A stretch of 64,000 bases of DNA from Sinorhizobium fredii USDA 257. Lineage in GTDB: Bacteria; Pseudomonadota; Alphaproteobacteria; Rhizobiales; Rhizobiaceae. The notes under the pieces are model-generated. The model was not told where the DNA came from, did no database searches, and saw nothing but the letters and a program-made list of their open reading frames with translations. Numbering within the stretch: position 1 is the first letter of the stretch; every line of letters begins with the position of its first letter. Shown here piece after piece: positions 8,460 to 19,194 of this stretch. The stretch lies in NCBI RefSeq assembly GCF_000265205.3, contig NC_018000.1:372001-436000 (forward strand), given 5' to 3'. Position numbers and translations under genes: made by a program.

Positions 8460-9467
8460 ATGCAGCTGCTCGCTGCCATTCTGACGATGATAGCCGGTGT
8501 CCTGGCTTGCGCGGCCTACTTCTGGGCCACCAGTCTCATTCTTGATTGGATTTTTCCGTCGAAGGGGCTGTCGGGTGCCGCCGCCTCCCGCAACCTGCGG
8601 ATCACCAACGCCATCCGGCCCTGGCTGTTCCTGGCCCCGGCTTTGTTCGCTCTGACGATCTATCTCATCTATCCGGTGGTCCAATCGGTGTGGTTGAGCT
8701 TCCATGACAGGGGCGGACAGAATTTCGTCGGCGCGCGCAACTACAACTGGATGATCACTGACGGCGAATTCCGCCAGTCGATCTTCAACAATTTCCTCTG
8801 GCTGCTGGTCGTTCCGGCGCTCTCGACCTTCTTCGGCCTGATCATCGCGGCCCTGACGGATCGCATCTGGTGGGGCAATATCGCCAAGACGCTGATCTTC
8901 ATGCCGATGGCGATCTCGTTCGTCGGCGCGGCGGTCATCTGGAAGTTCATCTACGATTACCGGGCCGAAGGCTCCGAGCAGATCGGTCTTCTGAACGCAA
9001 TCGTCGTCGCCTTCGGGGCCGCGCCGCAAGCCTGGATCACCCTGCCTTTCTGGAACAATTTCTTCCTGATGGTCATCCTCGTCTGGATCCAGACAGGCTT
9101 TGCCATGGTCATCCTCTCCGCGGCGTTGCGCGGCATTCCGGAGGAAACGATCGAGGCGGCCGTCATCGACGGCGCCAATGGCTGGCAAATCTTCTTCAAG
9201 ATCATGGTGCCGCAGATCTGGGGCACGATCGCGGTCGTCTGGACGACCATCACCATCCTGGTGCTGAAGGTCTTCGATATCGTGCTCGCGATGACGAACG
9301 GCCAATGGCAGAGCCAGGTACTCGCCAACCTGATGTTCGACTGGATGTTCCGCGGCGGCGGGGATTTCGGCCGCGGCGCCGCGATCGCCGTCGTCATCAT
9401 GATCCTCGTCATCCCCATCATGATCTGGAACATCCGCAACGCCACCAAGGAAGCGGGAGGCCACTGA
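8460..9467 (+). CDS. aglF: Alpha-glucoside ABC transporter, permease 1
   Basis: A 335-residue inner-membrane protein of the MalF type. There are about eight hydrophobic segments; the first (residues 3-28) is an extra N-terminal span ahead of the PWLFLAPALFALTIYLIYPV segment. The coupling EAA loop is visible as EETIEAAVIDGANGWQIFFKIMVPQ. It pairs with AglG to form the channel. GGGAGGG precedes the ATG. The gene lies between aglE and aglG, with one base separating its stop from the aglG start. Confidence 0.93.
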   Translation: MQLLAAILTMIAGVLACAAYFWATSLILDWIFPSKGLSGAAASRNLRITNAIRPWLFLAPALFALTIYLIYPVVQSVWLSFHDRGGQNFVGARNYNWMITDGEFRQSIFNNFLWLLVVPALSTFFGLIIAALTDRIWWGNIAKTLIFMPMAISFVGAAVIWKFIYDYRAEGSEQIGLLNAIVVAFGAAPQAWITLPFWNNFFLMVILVWIQTGFAMVILSAALRGIPEETIEAAVIDGANGWQIFFKIMVPQIWGTIAVVWTTITILVLKVFDIVLAMTNGQWQSQVLANLMFDWMFRGGGDFGRGAAIAVVIMILVIPIMIWNIRNATKEAGGH

Positions 9468-9468
9468 G

Positions 9469-10617
9469 ATGAACCCGTCGACGCGCTCCCCGCTCACCTG
9501 GGCTGTCCATCTTTCGGTCCTGCTGCTGGTCGTTCTCTGGACCATGCCGACCGCCGGCCTGCTGATCTCCTCGCTGCGCGACAAGGACCAACTCGCGGTC
9601 TCCGGCTGGTGGACGGCGCTCGCGACCTCGTCGCGCAACGATGTGGCGCGTGCCCCTTCGGCCGAAAACCAGGTCGAGCGGGACGGCCGGTTCGTGATCT
9701 CCGGCAATCTGCTTGAAGGGCAAGGTGGCGGCCAAGTCTCCGCCTTCGGGTTTTCCAGCCGCGAACCGGGGAAGTTCAAGCCCGGCGAGACGGCCGAGCT
9801 CAACGACGGCGAGAGGCTGACGGTGCAGGCGGACGGCAGCTTTGAGATCGTCTCTGACAAGAAGATGGAGGGATCGCGCGGCCAGCGCATCTTTTATACC
9901 GCCTCCACGCCTCCACGCTTCACGATCGACAACTACATCGAGGTGCTGAGCGCGGCCGGCATCGGCACGTCGTTCCTCAACTCGCTGACGGTCGCGATTC
10001 CGTCGACGGTCATACCGATCCTAATCGCGGCCTTTGCTGCCTATGCACTTGCCTGGATGCCTTTCCCGGGCCGCGCCATCCTGCTCGCAGTCGTCGTTGG
10101 CCTGCTCGTCGTGCCGCTGCAGATGTCGCTCATTCCGCTGCTGCAGCTCTATAATGGGGTCGGAGCTTTCCTCGGCGTTCCGGCCAAGACCTATCTGGGC
10201 ATATGGCTCGCCCATACCGGCTTCGGACTGCCGCTGGCGATCTATCTCCTGCGCAACTACATGGCGGGTCTGCCGCGCGAGATCATGGAATCGGCGCGGG
10301 TCGATGGCGCCAGCGATTTCGACATCTTCGTCAAGATCATCCTGCCCTTGTCGTTCCCGGCGCTTGCCTCCTTCGCCATCTTCCAGTTCCTCTGGACCTG
10401 GAACGACCTGCTCGTTGCCATCGTCTTCCTCGGTGCGGGGGAGGACAACCTGGTGCTGACCGGGCGTCTGGTCAATCTCCTCGGCTCACGCGGCGGCAAC
10501 TGGGAAATCCTCACCGCTTCGGCCTTCATCACCATCGTCGTTCCGCTGATCGTCTTCTTTACCCTGCAACGCTACCTCGTTCGCGGCCTGCTCGCGGGAT
10601 CGGTCAAGGGCGGCTGA
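9469..10617 (+). CDS. aglG: Alpha-glucoside ABC transporter, permease 2
   Basis: A 382-residue MalG-type permease, longer than ordinary MalG because about 115 residues (roughly 35-150) are inserted between the first membrane segment and the first segment of the transport core. This insert is hydrophilic and contains repeated short beta-like elements, so it is probably periplasmic. The EAA loop MESARVDGASDFDIFVKIILP and the final LQRYLVRGLLAGSVKGG tail are typical. It starts one base after aglF stops. Confidence 0.92.
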   Translation: MNPSTRSPLTWAVHLSVLLLVVLWTMPTAGLLISSLRDKDQLAVSGWWTALATSSRNDVARAPSAENQVERDGRFVISGNLLEGQGGGQVSAFGFSSREPGKFKPGETAELNDGERLTVQADGSFEIVSDKKMEGSRGQRIFYTASTPPRFTIDNYIEVLSAAGIGTSFLNSLTVAIPSTVIPILIAAFAAYALAWMPFPGRAILLAVVVGLLVVPLQMSLIPLLQLYNGVGAFLGVPAKTYLGIWLAHTGFGLPLAIYLLRNYMAGLPREIMESARVDGASDFDIFVKIILPLSFPALASFAIFQFLWTWNDLLVAIVFLGAGEDNLVLTGRLVNLLGSRGGNWEILTASAFITIVVPLIVFFTLQRYLVRGLLAGSVKGG

Positions 10618-10646
10618 CACTTCAAGACAAGGACTTTAAGAATCGC

Positions 10647-12302
10647 ATGAACATGACCGAAACGAGCAAGGCCGTTCTCGCAGCCGACAAGGACTGGTGG
10701 CGTGGCGCGGTGATCTACCAGATCTATCCGCGCTCCTTCCAGGATACCAATGGCGATGGCATCGGCGATTTGAAGGGCATTTCCGCCCGGCTGCCGCATG
10801 TGGCGGCGCTCGGCGCCGACGCTATCTGGATATCGCCCTTCTTCACCTCGCCCATGCGCGATTTCGGTTACGATGTCTCCAACTACACGGATGTCGACCC
10901 GATCTTCGGCACGCTCAAGGATTTCGATCAGTTGATCGCAGAAGCCCATCGTCTGGGCCTTCGCGTGATGATCGACCTCGTCCTGTCGCACACCTCCGAC
11001 CAGCATCCCTGGTTTGTCGAGAGCCGCTCCAGCCGCAGCAATGGCAAGGCCGACTGGTATGTCTGGGCTGATTCCAAGCCGGATGGCACGCCGCCGAACA
11101 ACTGGCTGTCGATCTTCGGCGGCTCCGCCTGGGCCTGGGACCCGACGCGGCTGCAGTATTACCTGCACAACTTCCTGACGTCCCAGCCCGATCTCAACCT
11201 GCACAATGCGCAGGTCCAGGAAGCGCTTCTCGCCGTCGAGCGTTTCTGGCTGGAGCGGGGCGTCGACGGCTTCCGCCTCGATACCATCAACTTCTACTTT
11301 CATGACAGGGAGCTGCGCGACAACCCGGCGCTGGCGCCGGCGCGCCGCAACGCTTCGACCGCGCCTGCCGTCAATCCGTACAATTATCAGGAACATATCT
11401 ACGACAAGAACCGGCCGGAGAACCTGGACTTCCTGAGGCGCTTCCGTGCCGTCATGGAGGAATTTCCGGCAATCGCGGCCGTCGGCGAGGTTGGGGACAG
11501 CCAGCGCGGCCTCGAGATCGCCGGCGAATACACCTCGGGCGGCGACAAGGTGCAGATGTGCTACGCCTTCGAGTTCCTGGCGCCTGATGCGCTGACGCCG
11601 GAGCGGATTGCCGAGGTATTGCGCGATTTCCAAAAGGTCGCACCGGAAGGCTGGGCCTGCTGGGCCTTCGCTAACCACGATGTCGTGCGCCATGTCAGCC
11701 GCTGGGGCACCGGTGTTGCCGACCACGTCGGCCACGCCAAGCTGCTTGCGAGCCTTCTGATGTCGCTGCGCGGCTCGGTCTGCATCTATCAGGGTGAGGA
11801 ACTGGCGTTGCCGGAAGCGGAACTTGCCTACGAGGACCTTCAGGATCCCTACGGCATTCAGTTCTGGCCCGATTTCAAGGGCCGCGACGGCTGCCGGACG
11901 CCGATGGTGTGGGAGAGCCTGCCGGATGGCGGCTTCAGCAGCGCCAAGTCGTGGCTGCCGATTCCGGAAGCACACCTTCCGCAAGCTGTTGCCGTCCAGG
12001 AAGGCGATCCGGCCTCGGTGCTCGAGCACTATCGCCGTTTTCTGCATTTCAGGAAGGCCTATCCGGCCTTCGCCAAGGGCGACATTGAATTCGTCGAGAC
12101 GCGAGCTCCGCTGCTCGGCTTCATCAGGACGCATGGCAACGAGAGGCTCTTCTGCCTCTTCAATATGAGCGAGGAGCCCGCCGCCGCGGATTTGCCGGAA
12201 GGCGCGATCGAGCCGCTCGAGGGTCACGGCTTCATCTCTGATATAAGGGACAACAAGATCAGTCTTCCGGCCTGGGGCGCGTTCTTCGCGCGCCTGGCCT
12301 AG
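10647..12302 (+). CDS. aglA: Cytoplasmic alpha-glucosidase (GH13)
   Basis: A 551-residue glycoside hydrolase family 13 enzyme without signal peptide, so it should cleave imported alpha-glucosides in the cytoplasm. The family regions are intact: WWRGAVIYQIYPRSFQDTNG near the start, the nucleophile Asp212 in GFRLDTINF, the acid/base Glu281 in AVGEVGD and Asp345 in FANHDVVRH. The start could be ATG 10647 or ATG 10653. It is embedded in the transporter operon, 29 bases after aglG and 20 bases before aglK, so uptake and hydrolysis are co-expressed. Confidence 0.94.
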   Translation: MNMTETSKAVLAADKDWWRGAVIYQIYPRSFQDTNGDGIGDLKGISARLPHVAALGADAIWISPFFTSPMRDFGYDVSNYTDVDPIFGTLKDFDQLIAEAHRLGLRVMIDLVLSHTSDQHPWFVESRSSRSNGKADWYVWADSKPDGTPPNNWLSIFGGSAWAWDPTRLQYYLHNFLTSQPDLNLHNAQVQEALLAVERFWLERGVDGFRLDTINFYFHDRELRDNPALAPARRNASTAPAVNPYNYQEHIYDKNRPENLDFLRRFRAVMEEFPAIAAVGEVGDSQRGLEIAGEYTSGGDKVQMCYAFEFLAPDALTPERIAEVLRDFQKVAPEGWACWAFANHDVVRHVSRWGTGVADHVGHAKLLASLLMSLRGSVCIYQGEELALPEAELAYEDLQDPYGIQFWPDFKGRDGCRTPMVWESLPDGGFSSAKSWLPIPEAHLPQAVAVQEGDPASVLEHYRRFLHFRKAYPAFAKGDIEFVETRAPLLGFIRTHGNERLFCLFNMSEEPAAADLPEGAIEPLEGHGFISDIRDNKISLPAWGAFFARLA

Positions 12303-12322
12303 AAAACCGAGGGGAGGGTGAA

Positions 12323-13411
12323 ATGACGGGTCTGCTGCTAAAAGATATCCGCAAGTCCTACGGGGCGGTCGATGTCATTCACGGCATCAATCTCGACATC
12401 AAGCAGGGCGAGTTCGTCGTCTTCGTCGGGCCGTCCGGCTGCGGGAAATCGACGCTGCTCAGGATGATCGCCGGACTCGAGGAGATCACCGGCGGCGACA
12501 TGTATATCGACGGCGAGCGGGTCAACGAGGTGCCGCCGTCGCAGCGCGGCATCGCCATGGTGTTCCAGTCCTATGCGCTCTACCCGCATATGACCGTTTA
12601 CGACAACATGGCCTTCGGCATGCGGATCGCCAAGGAATCGAAGGAGGAGATCGATCGCCGCGTTCGCGCGGCCGCGGAGATGCTCCAACTCACCAAGTAT
12701 CTCGACCGACTCCCCAAGGCGCTTTCCGGCGGGCAACGCCAGCGGGTGGCGATCGGCCGGGCGATCTGCCGTAACCCGAAGGTCTTCCTCTTCGATGAAC
12801 CGCTTTCCAACCTCGATGCGGCGCTGCGCGTCGCCACCCGTATCGAGATCGCCAAGCTCAGCGAGCGGATGGCCGATACGACGATGATTTACGTCACCCA
12901 CGACCAGGTAGAGGCGATGACGCTCGCCGACCGCATCGTGGTGCTGTCTCTCGGACATATCGAGCAGGTCGGTGCGCCGCTCGAACTCTACGAGCGTCCG
13001 GCAAACCTCTTCGTCGCCCGCTTCATCGGCTCGCCGGCCATGAACGTCATTCCCTCGACGATCACGGCGACTGGCGCCCAGACGACGGTAACCCTTGCCG
13101 GCGGCAAGTCCGTCACGCTCGACATCCCGACCAACGCGTCGGAAGCCGGCAAGAAGGCGAGCTTCGGCGTGCGGCCGGAAGACCTGCAGGCGACAGAGGG
13201 ACAGGACTTCCTCTTCGAGGGAACGATCGCGATCGTCGAAGCGCTTGGCGAAGTGACGCTGCTCTATATCGAGGGCCTCGTCGAGAACGAGCCGATCATC
13301 GCCAAAATACCCGGCATCCTCAAGGTCGGCCGCGGTGACAAGGTGCGGTTCACCGCCGACAAGGCCAAGCTTCACCTCTTCGACGCGGATGGGCGCAGCT
13401 ATCGCGTCTAG
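12323..13411 (+). CDS. aglK: Alpha-glucoside ABC transporter, ATP-binding protein
   Basis: A 362-residue MalK/UgpC-type ATPase. Walker A is GPSGCGKST at 36-44, the signature LSGGQ at 134-138, Walker B FLFDEP at 155-160 and the switch His at 193. The C-terminal 120 residues form the MalK-like regulatory OB-fold region. GAGGGGAGG precedes the ATG. It is the last gene of aglEFGAK and is followed by a strong terminator. Confidence 0.94.
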   Translation: MTGLLLKDIRKSYGAVDVIHGINLDIKQGEFVVFVGPSGCGKSTLLRMIAGLEEITGGDMYIDGERVNEVPPSQRGIAMVFQSYALYPHMTVYDNMAFGMRIAKESKEEIDRRVRAAAEMLQLTKYLDRLPKALSGGQRQRVAIGRAICRNPKVFLFDEPLSNLDAALRVATRIEIAKLSERMADTTMIYVTHDQVEAMTLADRIVVLSLGHIEQVGAPLELYERPANLFVARFIGSPAMNVIPSTITATGAQTTVTLAGGKSVTLDIPTNASEAGKKASFGVRPEDLQATEGQDFLFEGTIAIVEALGEVTLLYIEGLVENEPIIAKIPGILKVGRGDKVRFTADKAKLHLFDADGRSYRV

Positions 13412-13451
13412 AGCCGTCACTTTTTCTTTTGCGCCGATTTTCTTTTGCGCC

Positions 13452-13482
13452 AACCCGCCCGGCACTGCCGAGCGGGTTTTTT
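13452..13482 (+). terminator. Rho-independent terminator of the agl operon
   Basis: A 7-bp stem AACCCGC/GCGGGTT (13452-13458 with 13472-13478) with an inner GGC/GCC pair, followed by six T residues. It lies 40 bases after aglK. Confidence 0.88.
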
Positions 13483-13564
13483 GCGCACCCGCGCCTGAGC
13501 CAAACCCTCTGTTAAATTTCACGGATTAGCGTGGCCGCAATTGGAATGCGGAAAGGTGAGTTCT

Positions 13565-13975
13565 ATGAGCGGCGCGGCTCCCGTTATGCCCCGGCACTTT
13601 CTCAACAAGGAAGAGTCGTTCATGTATGATCGGGAAGCGAACTTCCCGATGGAGGATACGCGCAACGACGCGCGGATCGAATTTACCGAGAGGGGGATGC
13701 AAAACCTTTCGTCGCGTCGCTGCGAGATTATCAAGCTGTCGAAAAGCAGCGCCGTTATCGGCATCGTGACGAAGTTTCAGCTGCCACAGAATTTCTATCT
13801 CGACATTCCGAGCGCCCGCATTCCCCTGATCGGCTGCCTATTGAAGCGGATCCACGCCAACAACCTCGTCGAGGCTCGGTTCCTGCGGCTCTTGAGCGAC
13901 CGCGACCTGAACCGGATCTTCGTCTACAGTACCCATCCGCACCATCGCAACCGCACGCTCGACATCTATCGCTGA
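13565..13975 (+). CDS. Small PilZ-like protein
   Basis: A 136-residue soluble protein. The region SSRRCEIIKLSKSSAVIGIVTKF resembles the start of a rhizobial PilZ domain, but the c-di-GMP binding signature RxxxR...(D/N)xSxxG is degenerate here, so ligand binding is doubtful. Later residues include the strand LVEARFLRLL. The ATG at 13565 has AAAGGTGAG at good spacing; in-frame ATGs at 13541 and 13622 (the latter after AAGGAAGAG) are alternatives. It stands alone after the agl terminator. Confidence 0.6.
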   Translation: MSGAAPVMPRHFLNKEESFMYDREANFPMEDTRNDARIEFTERGMQNLSSRRCEIIKLSKSSAVIGIVTKFQLPQNFYLDIPSARIPLIGCLLKRIHANNLVEARFLRLLSDRDLNRIFVYSTHPHHRNRTLDIYR

Positions 13976-14018
13976 CCATCAGAGCCTCGAGCACATGAGG
14001 CGAAGCGAGGGAGCAGCC

Positions 14019-14384
14019 ATGCAACGACCCTATCGCCTGTCCTGTCACTGCCGCGAAATCGCGATCGAGGTCGATGCTGAACTTTCGCGGCTGGTCGAGT
14101 GCAACTGTTCGACCTGCCGGCGCTCGGGCTTTCTTCATTGGAAGGTGGATGCCGCGGCTATCCGGCTCGTCACCGAAAAGCGTCGGATGTCGACCTATAT
14201 CTGGCGCGGCATCACCGAGGGCCATCATTTTTGCCCGACATGCGGCACCGCGATCATGCGCAGCGGCTATCCAGGCGGCCGTGTTTCGCTCAATGCCAGG
14301 TGCGTCGAGGGCGTCGATGTGTTCACGCTCGACGTCGAGCGCTATGACGGCCGGAACGACATGCCACCCGGGCCGCAGCCATAG
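14019..14384 (+). CDS. GFA/CENP-V family zinc-binding protein
   Basis: A 121-residue protein with the cysteine spacing of the glutathione-dependent formaldehyde-activating (GFA) fold: SCHCREI, then CNCSTCRRSG, then FCPTCGTAIM. These bind structural and catalytic zinc in GFA-like proteins; most members of this size have no proven activity. The start at 14019 follows GAGGGAG; an ATG at 13995 would add eight residues. No functional link with its neighbours is evident. Confidence 0.82.
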   Translation: MQRPYRLSCHCREIAIEVDAELSRLVECNCSTCRRSGFLHWKVDAAAIRLVTEKRRMSTYIWRGITEGHHFCPTCGTAIMRSGYPGGRVSLNARCVEGVDVFTLDVERYDGRNDMPPGPQP

Positions 14385-14508
14385 GCTGTGACTGCGCCGG
14401 CACCTCAAAGCGGATGAGGAGCGGCCGCCCGCTTCCTGCCTGCAGATGTCACGGGAACCTTTCCGGTCGAGCAGGCGTTCACACCGAATCTGGCCCGGAG
14501 AGGAACAA

Positions 14509-14868
14509 ATGAACGTGCAGAAGATCTACACCGCATTGCTCACCGCAGACCTTGCGGCGGCCGAAGGCTGGTATACGAAGCTGCTTGGGCGTGGACCGGA
14601 TTATCGGCCGATGGAAACGCTGGTGCAGTGGGAGCTCTTCGGTCAGGGCGGGGTGGCGCTTTCAACCGACGACGAGATCGCCGGCAGGGGCGTGATGTTC
14701 CTTGTCGTCGATGATGTCGCGGCCGAGCGCCGCAGGCTGCAGGGCCTGGGGATCATGCTCGGGGACGACATTGAGGGCGATTACTCGACGCTGGCGCAGG
14801 TGCGTGATCCCGACGGCAACCTGCTCACGCTGGCGACGCCGCCGTCGCGGCCCTATCCGCCGGCATGA
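14509..14868 (+). CDS. VOC (glyoxalase/bleomycin-resistance) superfamily protein
   Basis: A 119-residue protein with a vicinal-oxygen-chelate fold: the opening KIYTALLTADLAAAEGWYTKLLG and the closing VRDPDGNLLTLATPP are typical. Members act as small dioxygenases, isomerases or drug-binding proteins; the substrate is unknown. The ATG is preceded by GGAGAGGA. It converges with edd, with 34 bases between the stops. Confidence 0.8.
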   Translation: MNVQKIYTALLTADLAAAEGWYTKLLGRGPDYRPMETLVQWELFGQGGVALSTDDEIAGRGVMFLVVDDVAAERRRLQGLGIMLGDDIEGDYSTLAQVRDPDGNLLTLATPPSRPYPPA

Positions 14869-14902
14869 CCGCCCGGAAGAGCGAAATCCGCTTCATCGTG
14901 AT

Positions 14903-16723
<1,821 letters not shown>

Positions 16724-16849
16724 GGCACATCCTGTTCCGGAGTCTTCGGACTCCTTGATCTTCATCCTGTCAACGGCTCACAGCGGCAATGTTTCCAAGC
16801 GGCACGTGTCGCTGTAAAGCTTTGAATTGCTGTATCTTGTCCGGACGCG

Positions 16850-17548
16850 TTACGGCGCCCAGTAGATCTGCAGCGGCGATGCCGCCCGCCTCAGCACGGC
16901 ACGGATCGGCATTTTGGTCTCCTCGCCCGCAGCCTTTGCGCGGTCGAGAACCTCTTTCTTTCCCTCTCCCTCGATATGCAGGACCAGATATCCGGCATCC
17001 TGAAGGCTCGAGAAAGTAAAGGTGAGGCGGGTTTCGCCGGCCCCGCCGGCCTCCATCGTGATCACGCCGCGTGGGGTCGACGCATCAAGCGCCTCCTCAA
17101 GCCGCGTCCCGCCTGGAAAGAACGAGGCCGTATGCCCGTCCGTTCCCATGCCGAGCACGACGACGTCGAAGGGAGCGGCAATGCCGGCCGTCTTCTCGCT
17201 GGCGATCGCAGCGGCAGCCTCGGCCGTTGGCGCAGCGTGATAGAGCGGCACGAACCGCGCCGCGGCCGCTTTGTCCTGTAGCAGGTTGGCGCCGACGAGA
17301 GCGTGATTGGAGCGGTCGCTTTCCGGCGGCACGAACCGCTCGTCGACGAGCGTGACCGTCACCTTCGCCCAATCGAGGTCGCGCTCGGACAGGGCGCGGA
17401 AAAACGCCTTCGGCGTCGAACCGCCGGACACTGCGATGCTCGCCTTGCCGCGCGCCGCGGCGGCGGCGGCGAGTCTGGCGCTGACCGCATCGGCAAGACC
17501 CTCTGCCAGGGCCGCCCCATTTTCGAACAGGTGCAGGGTTTCGCTCAT
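16850..17548 (-). CDS. pgl: 6-Phosphogluconolactonase
   Basis: A 232-residue cytoplasmic lactonase of the DevB/SOL type, which hydrolyses 6-phosphogluconolactone. Motifs include ISVSGGSTPKAFF-like VSGGSTPKAFFRAL, the VTLVDERFVPP block and GMGTDGHTASFFPG. It begins nine bases after the zwf stop and precedes edd, in the typical rhizobial order. Confidence 0.94.
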   Translation of the reverse strand: MSETLHLFENGAALAEGLADAVSARLAAAAAARGKASIAVSGGSTPKAFFRALSERDLDWAKVTVTLVDERFVPPESDRSNHALVGANLLQDKAAAARFVPLYHAAPTAEAAAAIASEKTAGIAAPFDVVVLGMGTDGHTASFFPGGTRLEEALDASTPRGVITMEAGGAGETRLTFTFSSLQDAGYLVLHIEGEGKKEVLDRAKAAGEETKMPIRAVLRRAASPLQIYWAP

Positions 17549-17557
17549 CGGCCGGTC

Positions 17558-19033
17558 CTAGATCGTGTCGTTCCAGGTGCGGCCGTCACGCTCGATGAGC
17601 GCGATCGCCTGGCTCGGGCCCCAGGTGCCGGCGGTGTAGCCCTGCACCTGCTGTCCTGCCGTTTCCCAGGCTTTGAGGATCGGATCGATCCATTGCCAGG
17701 CGGCCTCCACCTCGTCGCGACGTACGAACAGTGTCTGGTTGTTGCGGATGACGTCGAGCAGCAGCCGTTCATAGGCGTCCGCATTGCGTACGCCGAAGGC
17801 TTCGGCGAAGCTCATGTCCAGGGGCACGTTCCTGAGGCGCATGCCGCCCGGTCCGGGGTCCTTGATCATCAGCGATTGCTTGACGCCTTCATTCGGCTGC
17901 AGCCGGATCATCAGTTGGTTGGCCGAGATGCGCCCGGCGCTATTGTCGAAGATCGAGTGCGGGATCTGCTTGAAGGTGATGACGATCTCCGACATGCGGC
18001 CGGCCATCCGTTTGCCGGTGCGGATGTAGAACGGTACGCCGGCCCAGCGCCAATTGCTGATCTCGGCCTTGATCGCGACGAAGGTCTCCGTGTTGGAAAC
18101 GCCGCCTTCGAGCTCTTCCAGGTAGCCCTTGACGGGACCGCCGGCCGAGGCGCCGGCGCGATATTGACCCCGAACCGTGACCTGCTCGACATTGGCGGCG
18201 GTGATCGGTTTCAGGGCTCTGAGCACCTTGAGCTTCTCGTCGCGCACGGCTTCCGCGTCCATCGAGGTCGGCGCTTCCATCGCGACGAAGCAGACGAGCT
18301 GGAGAATATGGTTCTGCACCATGTCGCGCAGGGCGCCGGCCTTGTCGTAGTAGCCGGCGCGGTTTTCCAGGCCGACCGATTCGGCGACGGTGATTTGGAC
18401 GTGGTCGATATGGGCCGAATTCCACAGCGGCTCATAGAGCGCATTGGCGAAGCGCAGCGCCATCAGGTTCTGCACCGTCTCCTTGCCCAGATAGTGGTCG
18501 ATGCGGAAGATCTGCTCTTCGCGGAACACCTTGCCGATCGTGTCGTTCAGCTCCGTCGCCGAAGCGAGATCGCGTCCGATCGGCTTTTCGACGACGATGC
18601 GGGTGTTCTTGGTGATGAGCTTGTGATCTCTGATCTTTTCCGAGATATCGCCAAAGATCGCCGGCCCGACGGCAAGATAGAAGGCGCGGGTGCGGTCCCT
18701 GCCTTCTTCCAGCAGTTTCTTGAGATCGTCCCAGCCCTGCTCGGACTTGGCATCGACGGAGACGTAGTAAAGCCGCGAGGTGAATTTCTCCACCTCGGCC
18801 TCGTCGAATTCGCCGGGCTTCAGGTGTTCCTTCAGCGCGTCGGAGGCGAAGCGGCGATATTCTTCATGGGTGAGGGCAGCACGCGAGGCGCCGATGATAC
18901 GCGTCGGCTCGGTGAACTGGCCTTCGATCTGCCGGTGGTAGAGGGCCGGCAACAGCTTGCGCTCCGCAAGATCGCCGGTGCCGCCGAACACGACATAGTC
19001 AAATGGTTCGACAGGAATGATCTGGCTACTCAT
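17558..19033 (-). CDS. zwf: Glucose-6-phosphate 1-dehydrogenase
   Basis: A 491-residue enzyme that oxidises glucose-6-phosphate with NAD(P). The dinucleotide-binding segment [17 protein letters not shown] starts at residue 16, and the catalytic signature RIDHYLGKE covers residues 177-185 with His180. It heads zwf-pgl-edd, so the operon takes glucose-6-phosphate as far as KDPG. The 160-base upstream region contains an AATCGATT palindrome and a TGC-N3-GCA motif. Confidence 0.96.
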   Translation of the reverse strand: MSSQIIPVEPFDYVVFGGTGDLAERKLLPALYHRQIEGQFTEPTRIIGASRAALTHEEYRRFASDALKEHLKPGEFDEAEVEKFTSRLYYVSVDAKSEQGWDDLKKLLEEGRDRTRAFYLAVGPAIFGDISEKIRDHKLITKNTRIVVEKPIGRDLASATELNDTIGKVFREEQIFRIDHYLGKETVQNLMALRFANALYEPLWNSAHIDHVQITVAESVGLENRAGYYDKAGALRDMVQNHILQLVCFVAMEAPTSMDAEAVRDEKLKVLRALKPITAANVEQVTVRGQYRAGASAGGPVKGYLEELEGGVSNTETFVAIKAEISNWRWAGVPFYIRTGKRMAGRMSEIVITFKQIPHSIFDNSAGRISANQLMIRLQPNEGVKQSLMIKDPGPGGMRLRNVPLDMSFAEAFGVRNADAYERLLLDVIRNNQTLFVRRDEVEAAWQWIDPILKAWETAGQQVQGYTAGTWGPSQAIALIERDGRTWNDTI

Positions 19034-19097
19034 GGGATGTCTCGATCTCGTTCAAGTCAGGGGCAGGTATAATCTAATCGATTTAAAAGCGCTAGGG

Positions 19098-19106
19098 TGC
19101 AACGCA
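19098..19106. promoter_or_regulatory. TGC-N3-GCA motif upstream of zwf
   Basis: TGCAACGCA lies 65 bases upstream of the zwf start. It matches the short palindrome seen before phaP, aceA and the acetoacetyl-CoA synthetase gene. A single isolated copy is weak evidence. Confidence 0.3.
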
Positions 19107-19194
19107 ACAAAATCGTATCTGCCCAACTTTTCTAAAGCATGACGCCCAATCGTTGAACCACGTCAAGTCGTCCGGACTTGGGCAAGCATCGCCT

